From Prolixibacteraceae bacterium (GTDB lineage: Bacteria > Bacteroidota > Bacteroidia > Bacteroidales > Prolixibacteraceae): 64,000 nt of DNA. The position numbers and the translations under genes were made by a program. Shown one piece after another: positions 25,134-33,045 of the stretch; positions within the stretch are counted from its first letter, which is position 1, and the number at the start of each line of letters is the position of its first letter. The stretch covers positions 62,001-126,000 of the forward strand of contig JAIBEY010000072.1 in NCBI GenBank assembly GCA_019459525.1, in the 5' to 3' direction. The notes beneath the pieces were generated by a model, which saw only the letters and a program-made list of their open reading frames with translations, made no database searches and had not been told where the DNA came from.

Positions 25134-25529
25134 ATGAATAAAATAAAATCGCTCGCTGACTTAAAGAAATTGCAGTCCGACGTTCAGTCTAAAATTAAAC
25201 TAAGGGAAAAAGGTGACCATTCCGAAAATCTGGTTCAAATCAAAGTATCGATGGCCACTTGCGGAATTGCTTCGGGCGCCAAAGAAACCATGACCTACTT
25301 CATCGAAGAACTCGATCATCAGGGCATTGATGCTGTTATTACTCAAACCGGCTGCATGGGTTATTGCTATGCCGAACCAACTATTGAACTGACGATGCCT
25401 GGTCAACCGCCTGTCGTTTATGGATTTGTAACTAAAGCAAAGGCGCTGGAAATCATTGAAAAACATATTAAACTAAACGAAATGGTTGACGGAATTATTC
25501 CGGTGACCTACAATTCTATTGAAAACTAA
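25134..25529 (+). CDS. Thioredoxin-like [2Fe-2S] ferredoxin-type subunit of the hydrogenase operon
   Basis: A 131-residue protein. Residues about 1-30 are a charged helix, and residues 35-115 form the thioredoxin-like ferredoxin fold. Cysteines are Cys43 in MATCGIASGAKE and Cys74/Cys78 in TGCMGYCYAEP. The usual domain uses four cysteines; the second one is missing here (Gly-Ala follows Cys43), so the cluster may have an altered ligand. It sits 19 bp before hydB and resembles the N-terminal domain of that protein. It is probably an electron-transfer or assembly partner of the HydABC complex. The family is commonly found beside NuoE/NuoF-like hydrogenase subunits. Confidence 0.82.
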   Translation: MNKIKSLADLKKLQSDVQSKIKLREKGDHSENLVQIKVSMATCGIASGAKETMTYFIEELDHQGIDAVITQTGCMGYCYAEPTIELTMPGQPPVVYGFVTKAKALEIIEKHIKLNEMVDGIIPVTYNSIEN

Positions 25530-25548
25530 AAATATTAAACGGACAATT

Positions 25549-27342
25549 ATGGCCGAATACAATATGCACATACTGGTTTGCGGTGGAACCGGATGCAAGG
25601 CTTCACAAAGCGAACTCATCAAAACGAATTTTAAAACGCGGCTGAACGAGTTTGGGCTTACCGATGAAATTCAGGTTGTTCTGACCGGTTGTTTTGGCTT
25701 TTGCGAAAAAGGTCCCATCGTTAAAATATTGCCCGACAATACTTTTTACACCCAGGTTACCCCCGAAGATGTTTCAGAGATCGTGGAAGAACACATCATA
25801 AAAGGTAGAAAAGTTGAACGTTTGCTTTATAAAGACCCGGAAACGAAAGCAGCCATTGGTGATGCGAAAGGCATGGATTTCTACAAAAAACAAATTCGGA
25901 TTGCTCTTCGGAATTGTGGGTTTATTAATCCTGAAAACATTGAAGAATATATCGGACGCGATGGTTATGCCGCACTCGGTACCTGCCTTTCAGAAAAAAC
26001 TCCGGATGAAGTCATTCAAATGATTAAAGATTCCGGTTTGCGAGGAAGAGGCGGCGGTGGTTTTCCAACCGGCCTGAAATGGGACCTGACGCGTAAATCA
26101 GAAAGCGACCAGAAATATGTGGTTTGTAATGCCGACGAAGGTGACCCCGGTGCATTTATGGATCGCTCTATTCTGGAGGGAGACCCGCACTCGGTGCTCG
26201 AAGCCATGGCTATTTGTGGTTATTGCATTGGTGCCGACAAAGGTTTGGTTTATATCAGGGCTGAATATCCGTTAGCGATCGAACGCCTGAAAATTGCAAT
26301 CAACCAGGCGCGCGAATATGGTTTGCTGGGTAATGATATCCTGGGAGCCGGTTTCAATTTTGATGTGGAAATTCGTTATGGTGCCGGGGCTTTTGTGTGT
26401 GGCGAAGAAACCGCACTCATCCATTCGATGGAAGGCAAGCGCGGCGAACCCACCGTAAAACCACCATTCCCGGCAGAAAAGGGATACAATGGCAAGCCAA
26501 CCAATGTGAACAATGTAGAGACTTTTGCCAATATACCGGTAATTATTAATAAAGGGGCAGAATGGTTCGCATCCATTGGAACCGCCAATTCAAAGGGAAC
26601 CAAAGTATTTGCTCTCGCCGGAAAGATCAACAATGTGGGTTTAATTGAAGTCCCGATGGGAATTACCCTCCGCGAAATTATATACGATATCGGTGGTGGA
26701 ATTAAAGACGGGCGCGAATTTAAAGCCGTTCAAACCGGCGGCCCTTCTGGCGGTTGCCTGACTAAGTCGTTTCTGGATACGCCTATTGATTACGATAATT
26801 TAGTTGCAGCCGGGTCTATGATGGGTTCTGGTGGAATGATCGTACTCGACGATACGGATTGTATGGTGGCCATCGCCAAATTTTACCTTGAATTTACCCT
26901 CGACGAATCGTGTGGAAAGTGTGCTCCCTGCCGCATTGGCAACAAACGATTACACGAGATTCTGGAAAAAATAACCGTAGGCGATGGTAAAATTGAAGAT
27001 TTAGATCGATTAAGAATGCTGAGTACGGTTATTAAAGATACTTCGTTGTGTGGATTAGGTCAAACATCGCCGAATCCGGTACTTTCTACACTCGACCATT
27101 TTTACGACGAATATCTGGCGCATGTCACTTCGCATAAATGTGTGGCTGGCCAATGTAAGGCCTTGATGCACTATTCTATTGATGCCGAACGCTGCACGGG
27201 TTGTACCCTTTGTTTCAGGAATTGCCCGGTTGGAGCTATTTCAGGAGAACGCCGGGCTCCACATTACATCGATCAGTCGCTGTGCATCAAATGCGGTGTG
27301 TGTTTCGAGAAATGTAAGTTTGATGCTGTATTAATTGCCTAA
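25549..27342 (+). CDS. hydB: HydB1: NuoF-like diaphorase subunit of [FeFe] hydrogenase
   Basis: This flavoprotein subunit exchanges electrons with NAD(H). Residues 1-90 are a thioredoxin-like [2Fe-2S] domain (Cys11, 16, 48 and 52). The NADH/FMN domain contains GRGGGGF at 166-172 and the CNADEGDPGAF region at 193-203. An SLBB-like part follows, then a [4Fe-4S] domain CGKCAPC at 455-461 with Cys501. Two C-terminal ferredoxin [4Fe-4S] motifs complete it (Cys549, 552, 555, 559 and 579, 582, 585, 589). The domain set equals the HydB of trimeric, electron-bifurcating enzymes. I prefer ATG 25549 over an in-frame TTG at 25519, which would overlap the previous gene. It lies 11 bp before hydA. Confidence 0.92.
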   Translation: MAEYNMHILVCGGTGCKASQSELIKTNFKTRLNEFGLTDEIQVVLTGCFGFCEKGPIVKILPDNTFYTQVTPEDVSEIVEEHIIKGRKVERLLYKDPETKAAIGDAKGMDFYKKQIRIALRNCGFINPENIEEYIGRDGYAALGTCLSEKTPDEVIQMIKDSGLRGRGGGGFPTGLKWDLTRKSESDQKYVVCNADEGDPGAFMDRSILEGDPHSVLEAMAICGYCIGADKGLVYIRAEYPLAIERLKIAINQAREYGLLGNDILGAGFNFDVEIRYGAGAFVCGEETALIHSMEGKRGEPTVKPPFPAEKGYNGKPTNVNNVETFANIPVIINKGAEWFASIGTANSKGTKVFALAGKINNVGLIEVPMGITLREIIYDIGGGIKDGREFKAVQTGGPSGGCLTKSFLDTPIDYDNLVAAGSMMGSGGMIVLDDTDCMVAIAKFYLEFTLDESCGKCAPCRIGNKRLHEILEKITVGDGKIEDLDRLRMLSTVIKDTSLCGLGQTSPNPVLSTLDHFYDEYLAHVTSHKCVAGQCKALMHYSIDAERCTGCTLCFRNCPVGAISGERRAPHYIDQSLCIKCGVCFEKCKFDAVLIA

Positions 27343-27353
27343 AAGTACACCCT

Positions 27354-29105
27354 ATGGAAATGATAAACCTAACAATAGATCAAAAACCGGTAGTTGTCCG
27401 CAAAGGAACTACAGTCCTGAAAGCAGCATCAAGCATAGGAATTGATATTCCGACACTTTGCTACATGAAGCTCGACGACATGAATATTGAAAATAAACCT
27501 GGAGGATGCCGTGTTTGCGTGGTAGAAGTTAAAGGTCGGCGAAACCTCGCTCCGGCTTGCTGTACCGAAGCTACCGAAGGAATGGAAATAAGTACCCATA
27601 CCATACGGGTGGTAAATGCCCGCAGAACGGTGGTTGAACTGATTCTTTCCGATCATCCGGCTGATTGCCTGATTTGTGCAAAATCGGGTAATTGCGAATT
27701 ACAGGATATGGCGCATCATCTGGGAATCCGGCAGATTCATTATCAGGGCGAACAGTCGATGTATCGCGAAGATACTTCGCCTGCAATTATCCGTGAAATC
27801 AATAAGTGCATCATGTGCCGCCGTTGCGAAACCATGTGTAACGATGTACAAACGGTTGGCGTTCTTTCTGCCGTCAACCGTGGATTTCAGGCTGTTGTAG
27901 CTCCTGCATTCGAGATGAATCTCGACCATTCTGTATGTACGTATTGTGGACAGTGTGTGGCTGTTTGTCCAACAGGGGCCTTAACCGAAGTTGACGAAAC
28001 CGGCGCTGTTATTCGTGCGCTTTCTGATCCGACTAAAACCGTGATTGTACAAACTGCCCCTGCTGTCCGGGCAGCTTTGGGCGAGGAATTTGGAATGCCT
28101 GCGGGGACATTGGTTACCGGGAAAATGGTTGCCGCCCTGCGTCGTCTGGGTTTCGATCACGTTTTCGATACCGATTTTGCCGCCGACCTCACCATTATGG
28201 AAGAAGGGACCGAATTGCTGACCCGTTTATCGGCTTACATGGCTGGCGATCAGAATGTGAAACTTCCGATTCTGACTTCCTGTTGTCCGGCATGGGTCAA
28301 ATTCTTCGAGCATCAGTTCCCCGAAATGAAAGATATTCCGTCAACGGCCCGTTCGCCTCAGCAAATGTTTGGCTCTATTGCCAAAACCTACTTTGCTGAT
28401 AAAATAGGAGTGAAGCGCGAAAATCTGGTGGTCGTTTCTATCATGCCTTGTTTGGCTAAAAAGTATGAAAGCAGTCGCCCGGAATTTTCGGTAAATGGAA
28501 ATCCCGATGTGGACTTTGCTTTAACCACCCGCGAACTGGCTCATCTGATTAATTTAGGGAATATCGATTTCAAGTCGTTACCCAACGAAGAATTTGATCA
28601 GCCTTTGGGAGAATCGACAGGCGCGGCAGTCATTTTCGGGACTACCGGCGGGGTAATTGAAGCTGCTGTTCGTACTGCCTACGAAATTTTTACCGGGAAG
28701 CCACTTCCCCGGATCGATTTTGAAGAATTGCGCGGAATGGATGGTTTGCGGAAAGCCACTATCGATTTTAACGGAACACCCATTAACATCGGTATCGCGC
28801 ACGGATTAGGAAATGCCAGAAAATTGTTGGAAGACATTCAGGCCGGAAACAGTGAGTTTCATGCCATCGAAATCATGTCGTGTCCTGGAGGTTGTATTGG
28901 TGGCGGAGGTCAGCCTTACCATCATGGTGATGCCGAAATTCTGAAAAAGCGCCAGCGGGCCATTTATTCCGAAGACAAAAATAAAACACTCCGGAAATCG
29001 CACGAAAATCCGTACATCACCAAACTTTACGATGAATTTTTAGGCGCCCCGATGAGCGAGAAAGCGCATCATTTGCTGCACACCAAATATTTTGACCGTA
29101 GCTAA
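27354..29105 (+). CDS. hydA: HydA1: catalytic subunit of [FeFe] hydrogenase
   Basis: This 583-residue subunit makes or consumes hydrogen at the H-cluster. Domain order: N-terminal [2Fe-2S] (Cys36, 52, 55, 69 or 70), His-ligated [4Fe-4S] (His101, Cys105, 108, 114) and two ferredoxin [4Fe-4S] motifs (Cys152, 155, 158, 162 and 195, 198, 201, 205). The H domain carries canonical motifs: L1 TSCCPAW at 308-314, L2 MPCLAKKYE at 364-372, and L3 EIMSCPGGCIGGGGQP from 506 with ligands Cys510 and Cys514. A C-terminal small-subunit-like extension ends in HHLLHTKY. It is a complete M3-type enzyme of the HydABC (group A3-like) class. HydC follows after 114 bp. Confidence 0.95.
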   Translation: MEMINLTIDQKPVVVRKGTTVLKAASSIGIDIPTLCYMKLDDMNIENKPGGCRVCVVEVKGRRNLAPACCTEATEGMEISTHTIRVVNARRTVVELILSDHPADCLICAKSGNCELQDMAHHLGIRQIHYQGEQSMYREDTSPAIIREINKCIMCRRCETMCNDVQTVGVLSAVNRGFQAVVAPAFEMNLDHSVCTYCGQCVAVCPTGALTEVDETGAVIRALSDPTKTVIVQTAPAVRAALGEEFGMPAGTLVTGKMVAALRRLGFDHVFDTDFAADLTIMEEGTELLTRLSAYMAGDQNVKLPILTSCCPAWVKFFEHQFPEMKDIPSTARSPQQMFGSIAKTYFADKIGVKRENLVVVSIMPCLAKKYESSRPEFSVNGNPDVDFALTTRELAHLINLGNIDFKSLPNEEFDQPLGESTGAAVIFGTTGGVIEAAVRTAYEIFTGKPLPRIDFEELRGMDGLRKATIDFNGTPINIGIAHGLGNARKLLEDIQAGNSEFHAIEIMSCPGGCIGGGGQPYHHGDAEILKKRQRAIYSEDKNKTLRKSHENPYITKLYDEFLGAPMSEKAHHLLHTKYFDRS

Positions 29106-29117
29106 AATCTCTGTGGT

Positions 29118-29145
29118 CTCTGTGGTTTAAAATTTTACCACAGAG
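29118..29145. repeat. Hairpin repeat between hydA and hydC
   Basis: CTCTGTGGT (29118-29126) and ACCACAGAG (29137-29145) form a nine-bp stem around TTAAAATTTT. Extra copies of CTCTGTGG or CACAGAG occur on both sides (from 29109 and near 29174-29181). Sequences of this type occur as dispersed intergenic repeats in Bacteroidota, from memory. There is no T tail, so it more likely affects mRNA processing or stability than termination. Confidence 0.55.
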
Positions 29146-29219
29146 TAAAAGGAGTTGATAACAGAGTTGCACAGAGAGAAAAAGACTGAATTATTTTTTT
29201 AAAGCGAAAATCTAACAAA

Positions 29220-29726
29220 ATGCCAAAAATAAAACTTTCAGAAAAAACCATCGGACTGATTAAAGACGTCTGCGCCGATTTTGGAAATCAGGGAAGTGAG
29301 CTGATTAATGTTTTGCATCAGGTTCAGGGGAAACTGGGTTACTTACCTGCTGAAGTGCAGGAGGTAATTGCCAAAGAGCTGAATATTTCGGTAGCTAAAG
29401 TTTACGGGGTTGTTACTTTTTATTCCTTCTTTACCATGATTCCCATGGGTGAATTCCCGATTTCCATTTGCATGGGAACGGCTTGTTATGTGCGGGGGTC
29501 TGAACAGGTGCTGGCCGAATTCAAACGACAATTAAGTATAGAAGTGGGGCAAAGTACGGCCGATAATAAATTTTCGCTCAATTGCCTGCGTTGTGTGGGC
29601 GCCTGCGGACTGGCCCCGGTGGTGATGGTTGGCGAAAAAGTGTATGGCCGCGTTTCTCCTCAAATGGTGAAAAATATTATTGCCGAATACAAAGAAGGTT
29701 GCGCAACCGAATCAAAAAGTGCATAA
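29220..29726 (+). CDS. hydC: HydC1: NuoE-like [2Fe-2S] subunit of [FeFe] hydrogenase
   Basis: A 168-residue NuoE-type subunit. An N-terminal helical part (about residues 1-75, with the family string VYGVVTFYSFF) precedes the thioredoxin-like [2Fe-2S] domain. Cluster ligands are Cys84 and Cys89 in CMGTACYVRG and Cys125 and Cys129 in CVGACGLAP; Cys122 is additional. It completes the HydABC trimer with the two genes upstream and is the last gene of the operon, ending before a strong terminator. The 114-bp gap before it, holding a hairpin repeat, is the longest gap in the operon and may tune its dose. Confidence 0.92.
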   Translation: MPKIKLSEKTIGLIKDVCADFGNQGSELINVLHQVQGKLGYLPAEVQEVIAKELNISVAKVYGVVTFYSFFTMIPMGEFPISICMGTACYVRGSEQVLAEFKRQLSIEVGQSTADNKFSLNCLRCVGACGLAPVVMVGEKVYGRVSPQMVKNIIAEYKEGCATESKSA

Positions 29727-29743
29727 CTCCTTCATTATTCTTT

Positions 29744-29790
29744 AACCAAAGGATCCGATTTTAGTAAAAGATCGGATCCTTTGGTTTTAC
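29744..29790 (+). terminator. Terminator of the first hydrogenase operon
   Basis: AACCAAAGGATCCGAT (29744-29759) pairs over 16 bp with ATCGGATCCTTTGGTT (29771-29786), with an 11-base loop. Only a short T run follows. Confidence 0.85.
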
Positions 29791-29840
29791 TCGGTTCCAT
29801 TCAAAAGTTTTATCTTTAGCCAAACTCAAAACAAAAGGAA

Positions 29841-30650
29841 ATGACACGTATTTTTCTATTGGCATTATTTTTCATCGGTTTGGTATTCCAGGTGCAGGCT
29901 CAAAACAGTTCGGTTACATACAAAACCGAAAACAATATTTCGTACCGCTCCGGCGAAAATCTGGATGCATACATGAACGAAAGATGCAAACTGGATATTT
30001 ATTATCCTGAAAATGTGGATAGTTTTACTACGGTTGTCTGGTTTCATGGTGGAGGTTTAACCGGTGGCGAAAAATCAATTCCGGAGCGATTAAAAGACCG
30101 AAAACTCGCTGTTGTCGCGGTGAATTATCGTTTCAGCCCGAAAGTGAAAAGTCCGGTGTTTATTGACGACGCCGCAGCGGCTGTTGCCTGGACATTCAAA
30201 AATATACGAAAATACGGCGGTAATCCGAAGAAAATTGTGGTTTCTGGTCATTCGGCAGGAGGTTACCTGGCTTGTATGATCGGACTCGATAAGCAGTACC
30301 TGAGCGCATATGGTATTGATGCCAATGCCATTCAAAAGTTGGTTCCGTTCAGCGGACAGATGATTACGCATTTTATCATCAGAAAAGAACGCGGAATACC
30401 AGATACCCAACCTTTGGTTGATGAATTTGCACCACAGTTTCATGTGCGGGCCGATGCTCCACCGTTGTATCTGATTACCGGCGACCGGGAACTGGAAATG
30501 TTGGGGCGTTATGAAGAAAATGCCTACATGTGGCGCATGATGAAGATTGCAGGCCATAAACAAACTTTCTTGTACGAGTTGGATGGCTTCGATCATGGTG
30601 GAATGGCTGAACCCGGGTTTGATTTGCTGCTAAAGATCCTGAAAAAATAG
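29841..30650 (+). CDS. Secreted alpha/beta-hydrolase esterase
   Basis: A 269-residue carboxylesterase-like enzyme with a signal peptide (about residues 1-20, ending VQAQ), so probably periplasmic. The oxyanion motif is WFHGGGLTGG near residue 68, the nucleophile elbow is GHSAGG near 135, and His lies in DGFDHGGM near 252; an acidic residue near GDRE (about 215) fits the triad. It resembles BD-FAE/feruloyl-type and acetyl esterases that act on plant polysaccharide side groups. It stands alone between two hydrogenase operons, with a terminator on each side, so I see no functional tie to them. Confidence 0.82.
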   Translation: MTRIFLLALFFIGLVFQVQAQNSSVTYKTENNISYRSGENLDAYMNERCKLDIYYPENVDSFTTVVWFHGGGLTGGEKSIPERLKDRKLAVVAVNYRFSPKVKSPVFIDDAAAAVAWTFKNIRKYGGNPKKIVVSGHSAGGYLACMIGLDKQYLSAYGIDANAIQKLVPFSGQMITHFIIRKERGIPDTQPLVDEFAPQFHVRADAPPLYLITGDRELEMLGRYEENAYMWRMMKIAGHKQTFLYELDGFDHGGMAEPGFDLLLKILKK

Positions 30651-30732
30651 ACCACGCATTTCCGTAAATTTTTTATGGATATCCGATAGATAGTGTCCCT
30701 ACTTTAAAAATTGTTCGTCAATTGTCCGGACG

Positions 30733-30930
30733 GCCTTGTTCGGTGAGCCGAAAAACAAGAGAAGACGGCGCTAAAAAATCTTTTCTGTTTGAGCCGCAGG
30801 CGAGTTTAAAAGATTTTAGCCGTCGAACGCTAGTTTTTCGTGCGAAGCGAACGCAGCCTTGACTTTTTTTGATTCCTTTTTTGCGTCAAGACAAAAAAGG
30901 AATTGGGGTCACAGGGGCAAAGCCCCTCAT
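30733..30930. repeat. Structured intergenic element made of successive hairpins
   Basis: Several stems can be drawn: CTTGTT with AACAAG (30735-30759) enclosing CGG-TGAG-CCG; GACGGC plus TAAAAAATCTTTT (from 30764) with AAAAGATTTTA-GCCGTC (30808-30824); ATTCCTTTTTTG (30872-30883) with CAAAAAAGGAAT (30892-30903); and AGGGGC with GCCCCT (30913-30927). Strings of this type recur between genes in Bacteroidota genomes as I remember them, so I call it a dispersed repeat; a structured RNA is the alternative. Confidence 0.55.
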
Positions 30931-30970
30931 TAATTAGTTAGGCATAAATCCGGATATTCATTAAAATTTT

Positions 30971-31017
30971 AAGCCCATTCCGCAAGTATTGAATCGCGGG
31001 ATGGGCTTTTCGTTTTT
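30971..31017. terminator. Terminator-like hairpin after the esterase and repeat region
   Basis: AAGCCCATTCCGC (30971-30983) pairs with GCGGGATGGGCTT (one G-T pair), followed by a T-rich run. The upstream AAAATTTT also provides T residues on the minus strand. Confidence 0.6.
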
Positions 31018-31373
31018 CAGTTGTTGAATGAACTATAGTTCGTTTTAGTTGTGCTGTTTTACCATCATGGAAACATGCCGAAAAACAGGTGATTGTTGTA
31101 TTTTAATGATGGATATCAATAGTTTATCTGTATCTACTTCCTTAAATTTATAGAAATTGATCTGCACTCCTGTTCTTCTTTCCGTTTAGGAAAATACACT
31201 AAAAATGAAATCATCCTGCTGCTTGGGTAGCGCCTCTCAAAAGAATTAATTTACCTGTTTTGGCTTATTTTATCTGCATCACAAAGGCATTCTTCAATCC
31301 CCACATCCCGTTTGTTACGGTTGTGTTTTCAGGAGAATTACAACTATTCGTCAACTAACTAATTCATTACCTT

Positions 31374-31859
31374 ATGAATCCTGTTTCCGATCTTATCAGA
31401 AATCTGGCCGATCAATATGGCCGTAACAGGCACAACCTGTTACCTATTCTTCAGGGAGTTGTTGAGCAGGAAAAATACCTGTCGGAATTTTCGATGACCG
31501 AAATTGCGCGTGAATTGGATTTGCCTGCCGCCGATGTTTATGGTACTGCAACTTTCTATTCTTTTCTGGAACATAAAAAAATGGGGAAATACATCATTCG
31601 GGTGTGCAAAACCATTACCTGTTCCATGAAAGGGAAAAACCAAATTATGCTGGCTATTGAAGATATGTTGAAAATTAATGTCGGTGAAACCACTCCGGAT
31701 GGCAATTTTTCCTTGTTGCAGACCAATTGTCTTGGGTTTTGTCACAAAGCGCCTGCAATGCTTATTAACAATGAGGTTTATACCGAACTGACTCCTGAAA
31801 AGGTTCGTGAAATCCTGAGTTCCTACCTGAAAAAGAAAGGAGTACACAATGACAACTAA
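31374..31859 (+). CDS. HydC2: NuoE-like subunit, second hydrogenase operon
   Basis: A 161-residue NuoE-type [2Fe-2S] protein and first gene of the second hydrogenase operon. The helical N-terminus carries the family string DVYGTATFYSFLEHKKMGKY. Cluster ligands are Cys78 and Cys83 in VCKTITCSMKG and Cys119 and Cys123 in TNCLGFCHKAP. It is only distantly similar to HydC1 and is not a recent duplicate. The end overlaps the NuoF-like gene by 11 bp, a sign of coupled translation. Confidence 0.9.
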   Translation: MNPVSDLIRNLADQYGRNRHNLLPILQGVVEQEKYLSEFSMTEIARELDLPAADVYGTATFYSFLEHKKMGKYIIRVCKTITCSMKGKNQIMLAIEDMLKINVGETTPDGNFSLLQTNCLGFCHKAPAMLINNEVYTELTPEKVREILSSYLKKKGVHNDN

Positions 31860-33033
31860 TTATCAGCTGAAACGAGCCGATTTCATTTTCAAGAACGAAA
31901 ACGATTGGGAAGAAGTGCTGAGTAAAAACATTAACCGATCGCCGCAGGAACTAATTAACGAACTGATTAGTTCGGAGTTAAAGGGCAGGGGAGGAGCCGG
32001 TTTTCCTACAGGTTTAAAATGGAAACTATCAGCGGAGGCGGTTGATGAAACCAAATATGTGATTTGCAATGCTGATGAGGGCGAACCCGGAACATTCAAA
32101 GATCGTGAAATTTTGTCGCGTGTACCGTTTAAGGTTCTGACAGCAATGGCCGTTTGCGGGCATGTTATAGGCGCCAAAGAAGGCTATATTTATCTGCGGG
32201 GCGAATACTTTTTTCTTCAGCCCGAGCTGAATAAAGCTATTGGTGAGTTTGAATATTATTGCAAAGAAATTAACCTGGATTTTAAGATCAGGATATTTAT
32301 GGGCAGCGGCGCCTACATCTGCGGGGAAGAAACAGCGCTCTTTGAATCGATGGAAGGCAAACGCGGCGAACCACGCAATAAACCGCCGTATCCTTCGTCG
32401 TGCGGATACATGGGCAAACCAACTGTGATCAACAATGTGGAAACGCTGGCACATACTTTCACGATTTTTAAGTATGGCGCGAAACGTTTTTACGATTTAG
32501 GAGTTCAATATTCGCGCGGGTCGAAGTTGTTTTCGGTCTCAGGAGATACGCCTAAACCCGGAATTTACGAACTGGAACTGGGAATGAGCCTGGCCGATTT
32601 CGTCGATGAGTTTGGCGATGGCGATACCAAAGCTGTTCAGGTGGGTGGCGCTTCTGGTTTTTTGGTTCCCCGGAAAAGGTTTAGCGAAACAGCAATCGGA
32701 TTTCAGGGAAAACTTACCGGAATATCGTTGCCAACGGGAGGTTCCATGATGCTTTTTAACAGTTCCCGCTCCATGTTTAATGTACTCGATAATTACCTCG
32801 AATTTTTCCGTGAAGAATCGTGCGGGCAATGTACCCCGTGCCGGGTAGGTTGCCAACAGTTGCTGAAAGGAATTAAAGCGGTGAAACGGGGAGAAAAAAA
32901 TGCCCAATACCTCGACAAATTATTGCGTTTGGCCGAAACCATGCAATATACGGCAAAGTGTGGTTTGGGCCAGTCTGTGGCTAACTCGTTCTCATCTATT
33001 GTAGAAAACTTCAGGGAAGAAATGATTTACTAA
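31849..33033 (+). CDS. HydB2: short NuoF-like diaphorase subunit
   Basis: This 394-residue flavoprotein has the NADH/FMN core (GRGGAGF at 46-52, CNADEGEPGTF near 73-83), an SLBB-like stretch and the [4Fe-4S] domain CGQCTPC at 325-331 with Cys371. It lacks both the N-terminal thioredoxin-like [2Fe-2S] domain and the C-terminal double ferredoxin domain of HydB1. In published HydABC work these extra clusters are thought to matter for ferredoxin-linked bifurcation, so this version may only link NAD(H) to hydrogen; that is inference. It overlaps HydC2 by 11 bp and precedes HydA2 by 12 bp. Confidence 0.9.
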   Translation: MTTNYQLKRADFIFKNENDWEEVLSKNINRSPQELINELISSELKGRGGAGFPTGLKWKLSAEAVDETKYVICNADEGEPGTFKDREILSRVPFKVLTAMAVCGHVIGAKEGYIYLRGEYFFLQPELNKAIGEFEYYCKEINLDFKIRIFMGSGAYICGEETALFESMEGKRGEPRNKPPYPSSCGYMGKPTVINNVETLAHTFTIFKYGAKRFYDLGVQYSRGSKLFSVSGDTPKPGIYELELGMSLADFVDEFGDGDTKAVQVGGASGFLVPRKRFSETAIGFQGKLTGISLPTGGSMMLFNSSRSMFNVLDNYLEFFREESCGQCTPCRVGCQQLLKGIKAVKRGEKNAQYLDKLLRLAETMQYTAKCGLGQSVANSFSSIVENFREEMIY

Positions 33034-33045
33034 AACCAAGTTGTT

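Larger units (their letters stand above)
30651..31373. other. Long intergenic region with structured repeat, before the second hydrogenase operon
   Basis: No coding sequence is supported in these 723 bp. The first 270 bp hold a chain of hairpins (see 30733-30930) and then a terminator-like hairpin at 30971-31017. The remaining about 350 bp before the ATG at 31374 should hold the promoter of the second hydrogenase operon; TACGGTTG at 31316-31323 is a one-mismatch -7 candidate. Confidence 0.55.

Noticed and set aside
30651-31373. A possible CRISPR array or insertion sequence in the repeat-rich gap
   Set aside because: The repeats are inverted hairpins with no regular spacers, no transposase frame and no target-site duplication.
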